Part shown: piece after piece, positions 8,392 through 16,800 of the stretch
Layout: each line of letters begins with the position of its first letter
Numbering within the stretch: position 1 is the first letter of the stretch
Assembly: GCF_030548175.1 (NCBI RefSeq)
Contig: NZ_JAUORX010000006.1
Coordinates: forward strand, 124,001-188,000
Direction: 5' to 3'
DNA: 64,000 nt
Origin: Cognatishimia sp. 1_MG-2023
Lineage (GTDB): Bacteria; Pseudomonadota; Alphaproteobacteria; Rhodobacterales; Rhodobacteraceae
Position numbers and translations under genes: made by a program
Notes under the pieces: generated by a model
The model's input: the letters and a program-made list of their open reading frames with translations, nothing else
Database searches by the model: none
What the model was told of the DNA's origin: nothing

Positions 8392-10332
8392 ATGCGCCTA
8401 CCACTAACGCTTACCGTCCTCGCAACTTTTGCCTTGGCCGCCATCCTCAGTTTGGCTGCAGCCAGCTTGACGGCAACGGTTATCGAAGAGAATTCAGAAT
8501 TCGGCGTCCAAGGGGCGCTGGATAAAGCAGGCCTTGATTGGGCTGAAACTCACGCCGACGGATTAAGCGTCTACCTTACTGGCGTTGCACCAACCGAAGC
8601 TGAGCGTTTCATGGCCATGTCGACAGCCGGTGGGATCGTCGACTCCGCGCGCGTCATCGACAACATGGAGGTTGCTGCGACCGCCGCATTAGCGGCGCCA
8701 AAATTCTCTGTTGAAATCCTACGCAACGAAAGTGGGATTTCATTAATTGGTTTAATTCCTGAAGCGTCAGACAAAGAACGCATCGTTTCGCGCCTTCAAA
8801 AAATGACGGGCCCAGGCGAAGCCCTTGCAGACTTCATGGAAACAGCAATGTACGACATGCCGATTGGCTGGCGTGATGCATTGAACTTTGGTGTGGCTTC
8901 ACTAGACGACCTACCTCGATCCAAAATCTCTATCGCAGCGGGCAAAGTGGCGATCACAGCAATGACCGACAGCGCGGAAGAAAAAGTTAAACTCGAAGAA
9001 CACCTTCAGAAAAGTACACCACGGTCGGTCGCTCTCACGTTGGATATTTCTGCACCACGCCCGGTGATCACACCCTTTACACTGCGCGCTATCTACCAAG
9101 ACGATGCTTTGCGCTTTGATGCCTGCTCTGCTGATACCGATATTGCGAAATCACGTATTCTCAAAGCGGCGACTGACTTAGGGCTCGCAGATGGCCAAGA
9201 CTGCACTATCGGCCTTGGCGTCCCATCTCCAACTTGGAGCAAAGCATCTGTTGTTGCGCTCGAAGGCCTTGGGAAACTGGGAGGCGGCTCGGTCACAATC
9301 ACAGATGCTGACATCTCACTTGTTGCAGCCGAAGGAACAGATACCGCGCTTTTCGACAAAGTTGTCGCCGAAACCGAAAAAGCACTGCCTGAAATCTTTG
9401 CATTACACGCAGTCCTGCCAACTGTGACGTCGGATGGTGAAAGCTCCATCCCGGAATTCATCGCAACGCTCAGCCCAGAGGGCCTGATGCAAATGCGAGG
9501 CCGCCTTGGCAGCGAACTTTCCCGTACAACCATTAGCGGCTACGCAGAGGCACGCTTTGGCAGCCAAAACATCTACGACGCGACCCGCGTAGCCGAAGCC
9601 CTGCCCCAAGGCTGGCTCAACAGGGCGATGTCCAGCCTCGACGCTCTTTCAAAGCTGCACAACGGCGTTGTGACAGTGACCCCTGATCTAGTCGAAGTCG
9701 CAGGTAAAACCGGTCAAAAAGACGCGAGCGCTAAAATCAGCCAGCTCCTTGCAGAGCGCCTAGGTAACTCACAACAGTTCTCTTTGAATGTTACCTACGT
9801 CGAGGCTCTCGATCCACTGGCCAATATTCCAACACCAGAAGAATGCGTCGCCCAGCTACAAACCGCACAAACCGAAGCGAAAATCTCGTTTGAACCCGGC
9901 TCAGGTACGCTGGACCCTTCTGCCAAGCCGGTCATCGACGCAATTGCTGCAATTCTTGAAACCTGCGGCGAACTTCCATTGGAAATCCAAGGCCACACAG
10001 ACAGCCAAGGCCGCGAGTCAATGAACCTCTCTCTCAGCCAAAGCCGAGCGCAGTCTGTTCTAGCCGCATTACGTGATCGCCGCATTCTGACAGGCGCATT
10101 CGTTGCCAATGGATACGGTGAAGCGACACCAATCGCGGACAACGGTACAGAGGCAGGCCGTGAAGCCAATCGCCGCATTGAATTCGTCCTAATGCAGCCT
10201 TCCGAAGAAAAAGTCGAAGATTCCGAGAATTCCAGCCAAGAAAGCCTTGAAAACAAGGATGAGACCGTGAAAGAAGACGCGGCAGGCCAAGAAGCCACGG
10301 ATCAGGAGACGACCGAAGATGTCCAGAATTGA
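8392..10332 (+). CDS. OmpA-family outer-membrane/peptidoglycan-binding protein with BON-like repeats
   Basis: A 646-residue envelope protein. A signal or anchor sequence (about residues 5-28) leads to a long alpha/beta region with BON-like repeats (for example GLSVYLTGVAPTEAE, GISLIGLIPEASD). The C-terminal OmpA domain (about residues 490-605) has AKISFEPGSGTLD, the peptidoglycan-binding GHTDSQG and NLSLSQSRAQSV, and ANRRIEFVLM. It ends in a 40-residue Glu/Asp-rich tail. The likely role is linking the envelope to peptidoglycan. The last 14 bases overlap the start of the next gene, so the two are translationally coupled. Confidence 0.88.
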   Translation: MRLPLTLTVLATFALAAILSLAAASLTATVIEENSEFGVQGALDKAGLDWAETHADGLSVYLTGVAPTEAERFMAMSTAGGIVDSARVIDNMEVAATAALAAPKFSVEILRNESGISLIGLIPEASDKERIVSRLQKMTGPGEALADFMETAMYDMPIGWRDALNFGVASLDDLPRSKISIAAGKVAITAMTDSAEEKVKLEEHLQKSTPRSVALTLDISAPRPVITPFTLRAIYQDDALRFDACSADTDIAKSRILKAATDLGLADGQDCTIGLGVPSPTWSKASVVALEGLGKLGGGSVTITDADISLVAAEGTDTALFDKVVAETEKALPEIFALHAVLPTVTSDGESSIPEFIATLSPEGLMQMRGRLGSELSRTTISGYAEARFGSQNIYDATRVAEALPQGWLNRAMSSLDALSKLHNGVVTVTPDLVEVAGKTGQKDASAKISQLLAERLGNSQQFSLNVTYVEALDPLANIPTPEECVAQLQTAQTEAKISFEPGSGTLDPSAKPVIDAIAAILETCGELPLEIQGHTDSQGRESMNLSLSQSRAQSVLAALRDRRILTGAFVANGYGEATPIADNGTEAGREANRRIEFVLMQPSEEKVEDSENSSQESLENKDETVKEDAAGQEATDQETTEDVQN

Positions 10333-10648
10333 ATTCATCATCGCGACAGCGATTGTTCTGTTCATCGCGTTCTGCATGGGTTGGTTCGCAAATTGGCTGG
10401 TTCACCGCTTTACCCGCGTGGCCCAGTCTGACGTCGATCAGCTTGAGCGTATGAGCCAAGAGCTTCACGAAGCCGAAGAAACACGCGACCAAGCCATCAC
10501 TTATCTGCAGCAGCGTGAAGCTGAGCTTACCAATCAGTTGAACCAGACAGAGGCAGAACTTTCTGCAGCGATGGAAGGCTTACGTGATGCACGCCACGAG
10601 GCAGAAGAGCTTCGCACCTACCTACAAAGCACGCAGCAGCCAACCTAA
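10319..10648 (+). CDS. Small membrane-anchored coiled-coil protein
   Basis: A 109-residue protein with one N-terminal membrane helix (about residues 6-26, FIIATAIVLFIAFCMGWFANW) followed by a charged region (about 35-105) rich in Glu, Gln and Leu that should form a coiled coil. It starts 14 bases before the stop of the OmpA-family gene and so is probably co-translated and functionally linked to it in the envelope. No named family is recognised with certainty. It ends four bases from the convergent moaE stop. Confidence 0.75.
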   Translation: MSRIEFIIATAIVLFIAFCMGWFANWLVHRFTRVAQSDVDQLERMSQELHEAEETRDQAITYLQQREAELTNQLNQTEAELSAAMEGLRDARHEAEELRTYLQSTQQPT

Positions 10649-10652
10649 GCGC

Positions 10653-11096
10653 TTACCAGCGTTTTAATGCATCTTCGTCAGCGTCTTTCGCTGCGACCCA
10701 CTCGGCACCATCGTTTGTAATTTCTTGCTTCCAGAATGGTGCACGAGACTTCAGATAATCCATCAGGTATTCAGCAGCCTCAAAAGCTGCAACACGATGT
10801 CGGGCCGACGTTGCGACCATCATGATCATCTCACCTGGCACCAGAGCACCATGACGGTGAATAACCAACGCGTCGCTAAGGTTCCAACGGTCTCTTGCCC
10901 GCTCAGCAATCTCCGTCAGCGCCTTTTCAGTCATTCCCGGATAATGCTCAATCAGCATCTCTTTCAGCGTACCAGAATCATTATTCCGCACGATCCCCGT
11001 AAAGGTCACGACCGCACCAACATCCTGATACTCTTTTGAAAATGCGGCGACTTCCTCACCTAAATCGAATGACTCAGCCTGAACAGAGATCCGCAT
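10653..11096 (-). CDS. moaE: Molybdopterin synthase catalytic subunit
   Basis: The large subunit of molybdopterin synthase, converting precursor Z (cPMP) to molybdopterin with sulfur from thiocarboxylated MoaD. The 147-residue length and landmarks fit: VTFTGIVRNND near residue 31, IEHYPGMTEKAL near 50, VIHRHGALVPGE near 80, and the catalytic-lysine segment YLKSRAPFWKQE near 115. It starts one base after the moaD stop and forms an operon with moaD and pgsA. Confidence 0.95.
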   Translation of the reverse strand: MRISVQAESFDLGEEVAAFSKEYQDVGAVVTFTGIVRNNDSGTLKEMLIEHYPGMTEKALTEIAERARDRWNLSDALVIHRHGALVPGEMIMMVATSARHRVAAFEAAEYLMDYLKSRAPFWKQEITNDGAEWVAAKDADEDALKRW

Positions 11097-11097
11097 A

Positions 11098-11343
11098 TCA
11101 GCCGCCCGTCATCGGTGGAAAGAACGCAACCTCTTGCACGCCATCTAACGAGGCATCAAAATCCGTCAGTTCTTGGTCCACAGCAACCCGCAACGCGCCC
11201 AGATCAGAAAACGCCAATGCGTAACGCTCTTCACGGGCACGCAGCTCTTCCACCAGTTCTGCAACCGTTTTTGCATCTGTTGCAATGTCTTCTTTCGGCA
11301 AACCAATGCGCTCGCGAACCCAAGCGAAATATACAACTTTCAT
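11098..11343 (-). CDS. moaD: Molybdopterin synthase sulfur-carrier subunit
   Basis: An 81-residue ubiquitin-fold protein that carries the sulfur used by MoaE. The C-terminus ends in the required Gly-Gly (FFPPMTGG), which is adenylated and thiocarboxylated by MoaB/MoeB-type enzymes. The conserved VRERIGLPKE and VAVDQE segments are present. It lies four bases after pgsA and one base before moaE. Confidence 0.95.
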   Translation of the reverse strand: MKVVYFAWVRERIGLPKEDIATDAKTVAELVEELRAREERYALAFSDLGALRVAVDQELTDFDASLDGVQEVAFFPPMTGG

Positions 11344-11347
11344 GCGC

Positions 11348-12007
11348 TTAATCCTTCAAATGCGGGGCAGCTTTACGGAAATAGTCAAATCCCGTCACAA
11401 ATGTAAGCACTGCTGCAATCCATAAAAGGACCAGCCCCGTATTTCCTGACCAGATCATCCCCGTGAACATAGCGCGCAGACCTAGCTCGTCGGCAATTTC
11501 ACCGGCCAACACCTGACGCACCATCTCTTGATCCATGCCCCACGACCACATGCCAAGGTAATGCTCAAAGATTCCCTGACTGAACAAAACGGCAATAGCC
11601 ACCATCTGTGTCGCGGTTTTCCATTTCGCCAGCTTGGTTACTTTCAGAGTACCCGCTGTATCGCCTAAAAACTCCCGCAAACCAGAAACAAACACTTCGC
11701 GGAACAGAATCACGGTCGTTGGCAGCACCAACCACGGTGACATCGAAGAATACCCAACAATCACCATCAACGCGATCACAACCATCGCTTTATCCGCAAT
11801 CGGATCAAGCATTGCTCCTAGTCTCGTCTCTTGGCCCCAAGAGCGTGCCAGATACCCATCCAGGAAATCAGTCACAGACGCGATGATGAACAATGCCATT
11901 GCAAAGCCATCCGCATAGGGCCGCGAGAAATAAAGGAACATAACGGCAATCATCGGTGCCGCCAAAAGGCGCAAAACGGTCAGAATATTAGGGAGTGTCC
12001 ATGTCAT
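11348..12007 (-). CDS. pgsA: CDP-diacylglycerol--glycerol-3-phosphate 3-phosphatidyltransferase
   Basis: Inner-membrane enzyme making phosphatidylglycerol phosphate, the precursor of phosphatidylglycerol and cardiolipin. The CDP-alcohol phosphotransferase signature D-G-x2-A-R-x8-G-x3-D-x3-D is complete in the segment DGYLARSWGQ...GAMLDPIADK at about residues 49-75. Several membrane helices surround it. The 219-residue length is a little above the usual 180-200, through a longer loop after GQGIFEHYLG. First gene of the pgsA-moaD-moaE transcript. Confidence 0.93.
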   Translation of the reverse strand: MTWTLPNILTVLRLLAAPMIAVMFLYFSRPYADGFAMALFIIASVTDFLDGYLARSWGQETRLGAMLDPIADKAMVVIALMVIVGYSSMSPWLVLPTTVILFREVFVSGLREFLGDTAGTLKVTKLAKWKTATQMVAIAVLFSQGIFEHYLGMWSWGMDQEMVRQVLAGEIADELGLRAMFTGMIWSGNTGLVLLWIAAVLTFVTGFDYFRKAAPHLKD

Positions 12008-12378
12008 AGGCCATTCCTAGCCTGTCTCAATGTTTAGGGGAAGCATGCAATCGGCTTTGATCCGGCAGAACACTAATAATTATGTACTGTTTTTAACTTC
12101 CATAAATCATTGCGACTGCGATTGTAAAAAATGGTTCGGGCATTGGGAATTGCCCGAACCATTCACGAAGTCAGTCATCCCCGAATCTCGGTTGAATATC
12201 TCGCCTCTGGCCCCTGGGGTGAGACGCTGCACTTGGATGCGTGAGCAGGCCTCGGTGACAGATAACAAAACACTCGGCGCTTCGTTACATTCAACTTAAC
12301 CGAGCGTTCATTAGACGGCCTCCCGCTCAGAGGATAGGTTGCGTCGATTGCGGATAGCTCCCTATCCCTTCGGATAGG
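12008..12378. other. Gap between uvrC and pgsA; possible small RNA
   Basis: Holds no credible coding sequence. Read on the minus strand, the uvrC stop is followed at once by a short stem (CTATCC/GGATAG, 12362-12377), about 200 bases of unexplained sequence with two further GGATAG copies near 12333 and 12351, then a strong intrinsic terminator. The 3' end of a long uvrC mRNA or a separate small RNA would both fit. No tmRNA, SRP RNA, 6S or RNase P consensus was recognised. Confidence 0.4.
12126..12162 (-). terminator. Intrinsic terminator downstream of uvrC
   Basis: A perfect 12-bp inverted repeat, ATGGTTCGGGCA (12131-12142) with TGCCCGAACCAT (12151-12162), and an 8-base loop. On the minus strand it is followed by a run of U (complement of 12126-12130). 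It lies about 217 bases beyond the uvrC stop and before the pgsA promoter region. Confidence 0.85.
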
Positions 12379-14262
12379 TCAGCCGTCGCGGCTCCCCTCA
12401 TGGAAATAGTCATAGATGGTTTCAGCCAAGGCATCTGACACACCATCAACTGCTTTCAGGTCAGTTAGATTCGCGCGGCTGACAGCCTTCGCGCTACCAA
12501 AATGCGCCAACAATGCCCGCTTACGCGTAGCGCCTACTCCCGGCACATCATCCAAAGGTGTAGCCCCCACAGCCTTTGCCCGCTTCGCCCTATGCGTGCC
12601 AATCGCGAACCTATGGGCTTCGTCACGCATCCGTTGAACGAAATACAGAACCGGATCATTGCGCTGCAAGGCGAAGGGCCGCACGCCGACACGATGGAAT
12701 TCTTCCTTACCGTGATCACGATCAACGCCCTTTGCAACGCCAACCATAGGAATATCTTCAACACCCCATTCACGCATGATCTCTGCCACCGCAGACACCT
12801 GCCCCGCGCCGCCATCAATCAACAACAGATCAGGCCACTGCCCCATTTCGCGCTTAGGATCTTCTTTCAACAGCCGCTTAAATCGCCGAGCCAAAACTTC
12901 CTTCATCATGCCAAAGTCATCACCCGGCACAAGGTCATCGCCCTTGATATTGAATTTTCGATAGGCGTTTTTCATGAACCCTTCGGGCCCAGCCACAATC
13001 ATGCCGCCAACCGCATTCGTCCCTTGGATATGCGAGTTATCGTAAACTTCGATCCGCGCCGGTGGCTTCTCCAACCCAAAGGCCTCGGCCACACCACGAA
13101 GCAGTTTCGCTTGCGTCGCGGTTTCGCTCATCTTGCGCGCCAAGGATTCCCGCGCATTCCGCGCTGCGCCCTCAACCAGTTCGGCCTTTTCACCACGGCG
13201 AGGCACCAATATCTCCACCTTGCGTCCGGCTTTATCGCCCAAAGCCTCTGCCATCACGTCAGGGTTTTCCAACGGATGTGACAAGATCAACTGCCGCGGC
13301 GGCTCCTTGGTATCGTAGAACTGACCGATAAAGGCCTCCAACACCTCTGCCGCTTCGATATCAACGCCAACGCGTGGATAATAATCCCGGTTACCCCAGT
13401 TCTGATTGGCACGGATAAAGAACACCTGCACACAGGCCTGCCCCTTCTCCAAGTGCAATGCAATCACGTCAGCTTCTGTCACGCCACGCGGGTTGATCCC
13501 CTGCGTCGATTGCACCTGCGTCAGTGCTTTGATCCGGTCCCGCAGCACAGCAGCGCGCTCAAATTCCATATTGGCCGAAGCATATTGCATCTCTGTCGCT
13601 AGGCGCTCCTGCAAGTCCGTTGATCGGCCCTGAAGATAGCGCTCAGCATCTGCGACAGACTGCGCGTAATCTTTCTTGCTGATCTTCCCAACACATGGCG
13701 CCGTGCAGCGTTTGATCTGGTGTTGCAGACAGGGCCGCGTTCGACTTTCGAAAGTGGCATCGGAACAATCGCGTAACTGAAAAACCCGCTGAAGCTGGTT
13801 CAACGTGTGGTTCACAGCACCCGCACTTGCGAAGGGACCGTAATAGTCGCCCTTCTCTTTCTTAGCGCCGCGATGTTTTTTGATCTGAGCAAACTCATGC
13901 GCCTTGCTCACCAGAATATTCGGAAAGCTTTTGTCGTCACGCAGCAGTACGTTATATTTGGGCTTCAGTTGTTTGATCAGGTTTTGCTCAAGCAGCAACG
14001 CTTCGGTTTCTGTCTTTGTTGTCAGAAACATCATCGACGCAGTTTCGCTGATCATCCGTGCGATCCGCCCAGTATGATTACCCGGCCGCGAATAGTTCGA
14101 CACCCGCGCTTTCAGGTTCCGCGCCTTCCCGACATACAGCACGCGCGCCTGTGTATCGAGCATGCGATACACACCCGGAGAGCCGTCTAAGGTCTTTAGA
14201 TAGGCCTGAATAACGGCATATCCGGTCTGCGGTGCCGGTTCTGTGGGATCAAGGTCAGTCAT
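12379..14262 (-). CDS. uvrC: Excinuclease ABC subunit C
   Basis: Makes both incisions around UvrB-marked lesions in nucleotide excision repair. Domains in order over 627 residues: GIY-YIG nuclease (GVYRMLDTQARVLYVGKARN, residues about 30-50), a Cys-rich stretch with RPCLQHQIKRCTAPC, a UVR motif binding UvrB near 210-245, the RNase H-like 5' nuclease (IEVYDNSHIQGTNAVGGMIV near 405-425, catalytic Asp) and two helix-hairpin-helix motifs (DDVPGVGATRKRALLAHFG). No alphaproteobacterial SOS box (GTTC-N7-GTTC) is visible upstream. The gene stands alone with its own terminator. Confidence 0.97.
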   Translation of the reverse strand: MTDLDPTEPAPQTGYAVIQAYLKTLDGSPGVYRMLDTQARVLYVGKARNLKARVSNYSRPGNHTGRIARMISETASMMFLTTKTETEALLLEQNLIKQLKPKYNVLLRDDKSFPNILVSKAHEFAQIKKHRGAKKEKGDYYGPFASAGAVNHTLNQLQRVFQLRDCSDATFESRTRPCLQHQIKRCTAPCVGKISKKDYAQSVADAERYLQGRSTDLQERLATEMQYASANMEFERAAVLRDRIKALTQVQSTQGINPRGVTEADVIALHLEKGQACVQVFFIRANQNWGNRDYYPRVGVDIEAAEVLEAFIGQFYDTKEPPRQLILSHPLENPDVMAEALGDKAGRKVEILVPRRGEKAELVEGAARNARESLARKMSETATQAKLLRGVAEAFGLEKPPARIEVYDNSHIQGTNAVGGMIVAGPEGFMKNAYRKFNIKGDDLVPGDDFGMMKEVLARRFKRLLKEDPKREMGQWPDLLLIDGGAGQVSAVAEIMREWGVEDIPMVGVAKGVDRDHGKEEFHRVGVRPFALQRNDPVLYFVQRMRDEAHRFAIGTHRAKRAKAVGATPLDDVPGVGATRKRALLAHFGSAKAVSRANLTDLKAVDGVSDALAETIYDYFHEGSRDG

Positions 14263-14612
14263 ACTGTCTGGAAATATGATTCTTTTGGGCCAGCTGCAAT
14301 CTTCATACCCCTATGGCAAGGAAAAACATGTCCACGGTTTCTGTGGATAACTCTGATGATAACTTTACGTGAGCGGGCGAAATCCCTTATTTTTAACCGC
14401 CAACCTGCAAGTGCTTAATTTTTAGGCATACTTTTAAGCTACTGTAATTAAACAAAACTTTTTATCGCAACCACCAAAACACTGAAATCATTAAAGATTT
14501 TGTAACGCTTTCGTAACGATTGCCACCCCGGTGCACAACTCTCGGCTAAGGCGACAAATCCACTAGTCTCATTGCTGCCGGGTTTTGTCATCAGTATCGA
14601 TTCTTCAATTGC
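14263..14612. other. AT-rich intergenic region upstream of uvrC
   Basis: About 350 bases with no gene. It holds the uvrC promoter region, one perfect DnaA-box match at 14342-14350 (TTATCCACA on the minus strand), a markedly AT-rich block around 14390-14510, and a direct repeat TTTGTAACG / TTCGTAACG near 14499-14519. Nothing else was recognised. Confidence 0.5.
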
Positions 14613-14644
14613 AAAAGCCCGCACCAACTAAGGCACGGGCTTTT
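14613..14644 (-). terminator. Terminator of the cation/Ca antiporter gene
   Basis: AAAAGCCCG (14613-14621) pairs with CGGGCTTTT (14636-14644) around a 14-base loop. On the minus strand the stem ends in four U, 26 bases after the antiporter stop. The stem is symmetric and could also act on the plus strand. Confidence 0.7.
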
Positions 14645-14670
14645 CACAATAAGGCAAGAATAAGGCGAAT

Positions 14671-15636
14671 TTATACCAAAACAGAGACGATATAGATGCC
14701 GTACAGGGCCGTTAGCATAACGCCCCAACGCCGTGTGATGTCTTTCTTAAAGCACACAAAGGGCAGGATCAGCAGGCTCGCGCCCAGCATGACCCACAGA
14801 TCAAACCGCAAGAACGACGGATCAACCGGAATAGGACCAACCATTGTCGCAATGCCGATGATAGCCAACAGGTTGAACATGTTAGAACCGATCACGTTCC
14901 CCAATGCCACGTCTGCTTGACGCCGTAGGGCGGCCATCACGGTCGTCGCCAACTCAGGCAAGCTTGTTCCCACTGCGATCAACGTCAAACCAATCACCGT
15001 TTCACTCACATGGAACTGACGCGCAATGTCGACGGCGCTATCAACCAAAAGGTCCGCGCCTAGGGGAAGGCCGATCAGGCCAAGCACCAAAAACAAACCA
15101 ATACGCCACCACGGCATATCCGGGTCCGCACCCTCTAGGTCTTCAAGTTCATCAACCTCGGCCTCAGCCTTCTTCATGTTTTCCCGGCGATGATTACGCG
15201 CCACACGAAAGGCATCGCCCAGCACAAAGGCCAAAGCGGCAAGCAGGATCAAACCGCTCATCCAGTTAAAGACACCGCAGAAGGCAAGCGCGATAAATAG
15301 AACGGTCGCGACCAACATAAAGATGTAGTTTTTGCGCGTATCGCACGTACTCGTATGCAACCGCGACACAATCGCTGGAACGCCCAACACCAACAGAATA
15401 TTTGCGGTGTTCGACCCGACCACATTGCCCAATGCAAGTCCAGGCACATGATCATCAATCGCACTGATCGCGATAAGCAACTCTGGTGCAGATGTCCCAA
15501 ACGCGACAATCGTCAAACTGACAATCAAAGCAGGGATACCAACCCGTAGACTTAAATTGACGGCGCCGCGCACCAATGCGTCACCTGCCAGAAGTAGAAT
15601 AATCAACCCCAAGCCGGCTGTTAGCCATACGAGCAT
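14671..15636 (-). CDS. Calcium/sodium antiporter of the CaCA family (YrbG-like)
   Basis: A 321-residue inner-membrane exchanger with about ten helices in two inverted halves. Both alpha-repeats are clear: GTSAPELLIA with GNVVGSNTANILLVLG in the first, GTSLPELATT with GNVIGSNMFNLLAIIG in the second, forming the ion site. An acidic cytoplasmic loop (EAEVDELEDLEGADPD, about residues 157-172) separates them, as in NCX-type exchangers. It probably extrudes Ca2+ in exchange for Na+ or H+. The zinc ribbon and S49 peptidase genes lie upstream on the same strand. Confidence 0.9.
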   Translation of the reverse strand: MLVWLTAGLGLIILLLAGDALVRGAVNLSLRVGIPALIVSLTIVAFGTSAPELLIAISAIDDHVPGLALGNVVGSNTANILLVLGVPAIVSRLHTSTCDTRKNYIFMLVATVLFIALAFCGVFNWMSGLILLAALAFVLGDAFRVARNHRRENMKKAEAEVDELEDLEGADPDMPWWRIGLFLVLGLIGLPLGADLLVDSAVDIARQFHVSETVIGLTLIAVGTSLPELATTVMAALRRQADVALGNVIGSNMFNLLAIIGIATMVGPIPVDPSFLRFDLWVMLGASLLILPFVCFKKDITRRWGVMLTALYGIYIVSVLV

Positions 15637-15643
15637 ATTGTCC

Positions 15644-15832
15644 CTAGCCCTTTTTGCTACGACAGGAGCATGGCCCCTTGCCTATCTTAAAGCGCCCACA
15701 AGACGGGCATTTTCGTGCATCAAATTGCTTCTTACCTGGAACAGTAAACTTTCCCAGCATTGCCAGCACTGCCATGCCGACCAAAAACAAAATGACTATT
15801 TTCGAGATCAACTTACAGCCCGAACCGCGCAA
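15644..15832 (-). CDS. Small membrane-anchored zinc-ribbon protein
   Basis: A 62-residue protein with one N-terminal membrane helix (about residues 9-27, SKIVILFLVGMAVLAMLGKF) and a Cys cluster KCPSCGRFKIGKGPCSC that should bind one zinc ion. It starts 20 bases inside the S49 peptidase gene and stops seven bases before the antiporter gene. I recall similar small proteins next to peptidase genes in related genomes but know no function. Confidence 0.7.
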   Translation of the reverse strand: MRGSGCKLISKIVILFLVGMAVLAMLGKFTVPGKKQFDARKCPSCGRFKIGKGPCSCRSKKG

Positions 15833-16619
15833 ATTCTGCGCGTTCCTCTATCCCGGAAAGGGCATCCTGCGCAACCTGCGCACCAAACCTTTGCCACATC
15901 GGACGGCGTATGCCGTAACGTCGCAAACGCACATCCTTGCCAAACTTGTCTTTCAGAACTGGAACGAGATGGCCTAAACCATCTACAAGCCCCTGCTCAA
16001 TCGCTTGTTGGCCAATCCAAATCTCACCAGTGAACATATCAGGATTATCGACCAGCTTTTCACCCCGACGCGCCTTTACATGATCAATAAAGTTCGCGTG
16101 GATTTGCTCTAGCATCTTGTGCAGACGGGCCACATCCTCGTCCTGTTCTGGACGAAACGGATCGAGCATTGATTTTGACTTGCCCGCTGTGTGAACGCGG
16201 CGTTCAATGCCGTGTTTTGACAACAGCTCATGCGCCCCAAAGCCCGCAGAGATAACACCAATGGACCCAACGACCGAAGACGCATCAACAAAAATTTCGT
16301 CCGCAGCCGCAGCCAGCCAGTAGCCGCCAGAGGCCGCGACATCTTCGACGAATGCGAAGACTGGGATGTTCTTTTCATCCGCCAAACGGCGGATACGCGC
16401 GCCGATCAATGCACTTTGTACAGGCGATCCGCCGGGAGAGTTGATAATCAGAGCCACGGCAGCGGGTTTTCCCCGCTGAAAGGCTTTTTCGATCAAAGGC
16501 GCTAGCGCTTGATCGCTCAGACCACCACGGTTTCCGGCGGCAATCACGCCCGACAGTCTAAGAACAGCGACCGTTGGCGACTTTTTGGTAAAAGGAATCC
16601 AGCGTTTCATGTCTCGCAT
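15813..16619 (-). CDS. S49-family signal peptide peptidase (SppA/SohB-like)
   Basis: A 268-residue single-domain S49 peptidase. The nucleophile Ser lies in AASGGYWLAAAADEI near residue 92, followed by SSVVGSIGVIS, and the general-base Lys is probably in AGKSKSMLDPF near 148. Members of this short class are bound to or associated with the inner membrane and degrade cleaved signal peptides. No strong signal peptide is seen here (MRDMKRWIPFTKKSP), so it may face the cytoplasm. An alternative start at Met4 is possible. It overlaps the zinc-ribbon gene by 20 bases. Confidence 0.9.
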   Translation of the reverse strand: MRDMKRWIPFTKKSPTVAVLRLSGVIAAGNRGGLSDQALAPLIEKAFQRGKPAAVALIINSPGGSPVQSALIGARIRRLADEKNIPVFAFVEDVAASGGYWLAAAADEIFVDASSVVGSIGVISAGFGAHELLSKHGIERRVHTAGKSKSMLDPFRPEQDEDVARLHKMLEQIHANFIDHVKARRGEKLVDNPDMFTGEIWIGQQAIEQGLVDGLGHLVPVLKDKFGKDVRLRRYGIRRPMWQRFGAQVAQDALSGIEERAEFARFGL

Positions 16620-16702
16620 GTAGAGCGCTGACCGCCGTCAAACAAGACGCAAGGCCTCACAAAGCCGCGGGTTGATGCAATTCGGTCCATTTAGGACCTC
16701 AA

Positions 16703-16757
16703 TTGGGGCTCTGCCCCAAACCCCGGAGTATTTTTGGAAAGATGAAGAGGAAGAGGT
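16703..16757. repeat. Intergenic palindromic repeat, copy 1
   Basis: A tight hairpin TTGGGGC-TCT-GCCCCAA (16703-16719) is followed by ACCCCGGAGTATTTTTGG and an A/G-rich tail. A second element of the same plan (hairpin, then ACCCC-N3-GTATT-N-TGG...) lies at 46405-46463. I recall similar 3'-flanking elements as frequent in Rhodobacterales genomes. Its position downstream of the ABC-2 exporter suggests a transcript-end element. Confidence 0.55.
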
Positions 16758-16759
16758 TC

Positions 16760-16793
16760 TGCCGGGCAAGCAGCGTGAACTATCTGCCCGGCA
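16760..16793 (-). terminator. Hairpin after the ABC-2 exporter genes
   Basis: TGCCGGGCA (16760-16768) pairs perfectly with TGCCCGGCA (16785-16793), eight bases after the permease stop on the minus strand. No U run follows (CU-rich instead), so its strength as a terminator is uncertain. Confidence 0.5.
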
Positions 16794-16800
16794 ATGAAGG

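Noticed and set aside
12030-12299. 89-codon plus-strand frame
   Set aside because: Runs through the uvrC terminator hairpin and lacks any family feature.
12502-13281. Long open frame (259 codons) on the plus strand
   Set aside because: Fully antisense to uvrC, whose domains are intact; His/Pro/Arg-rich composition is typical of a shadow frame.
14263-14670. Replication origin
   Set aside because: Only one DnaA box was found; hemE nearby recalls the Caulobacter origin, but the hemE flanks show no box cluster.
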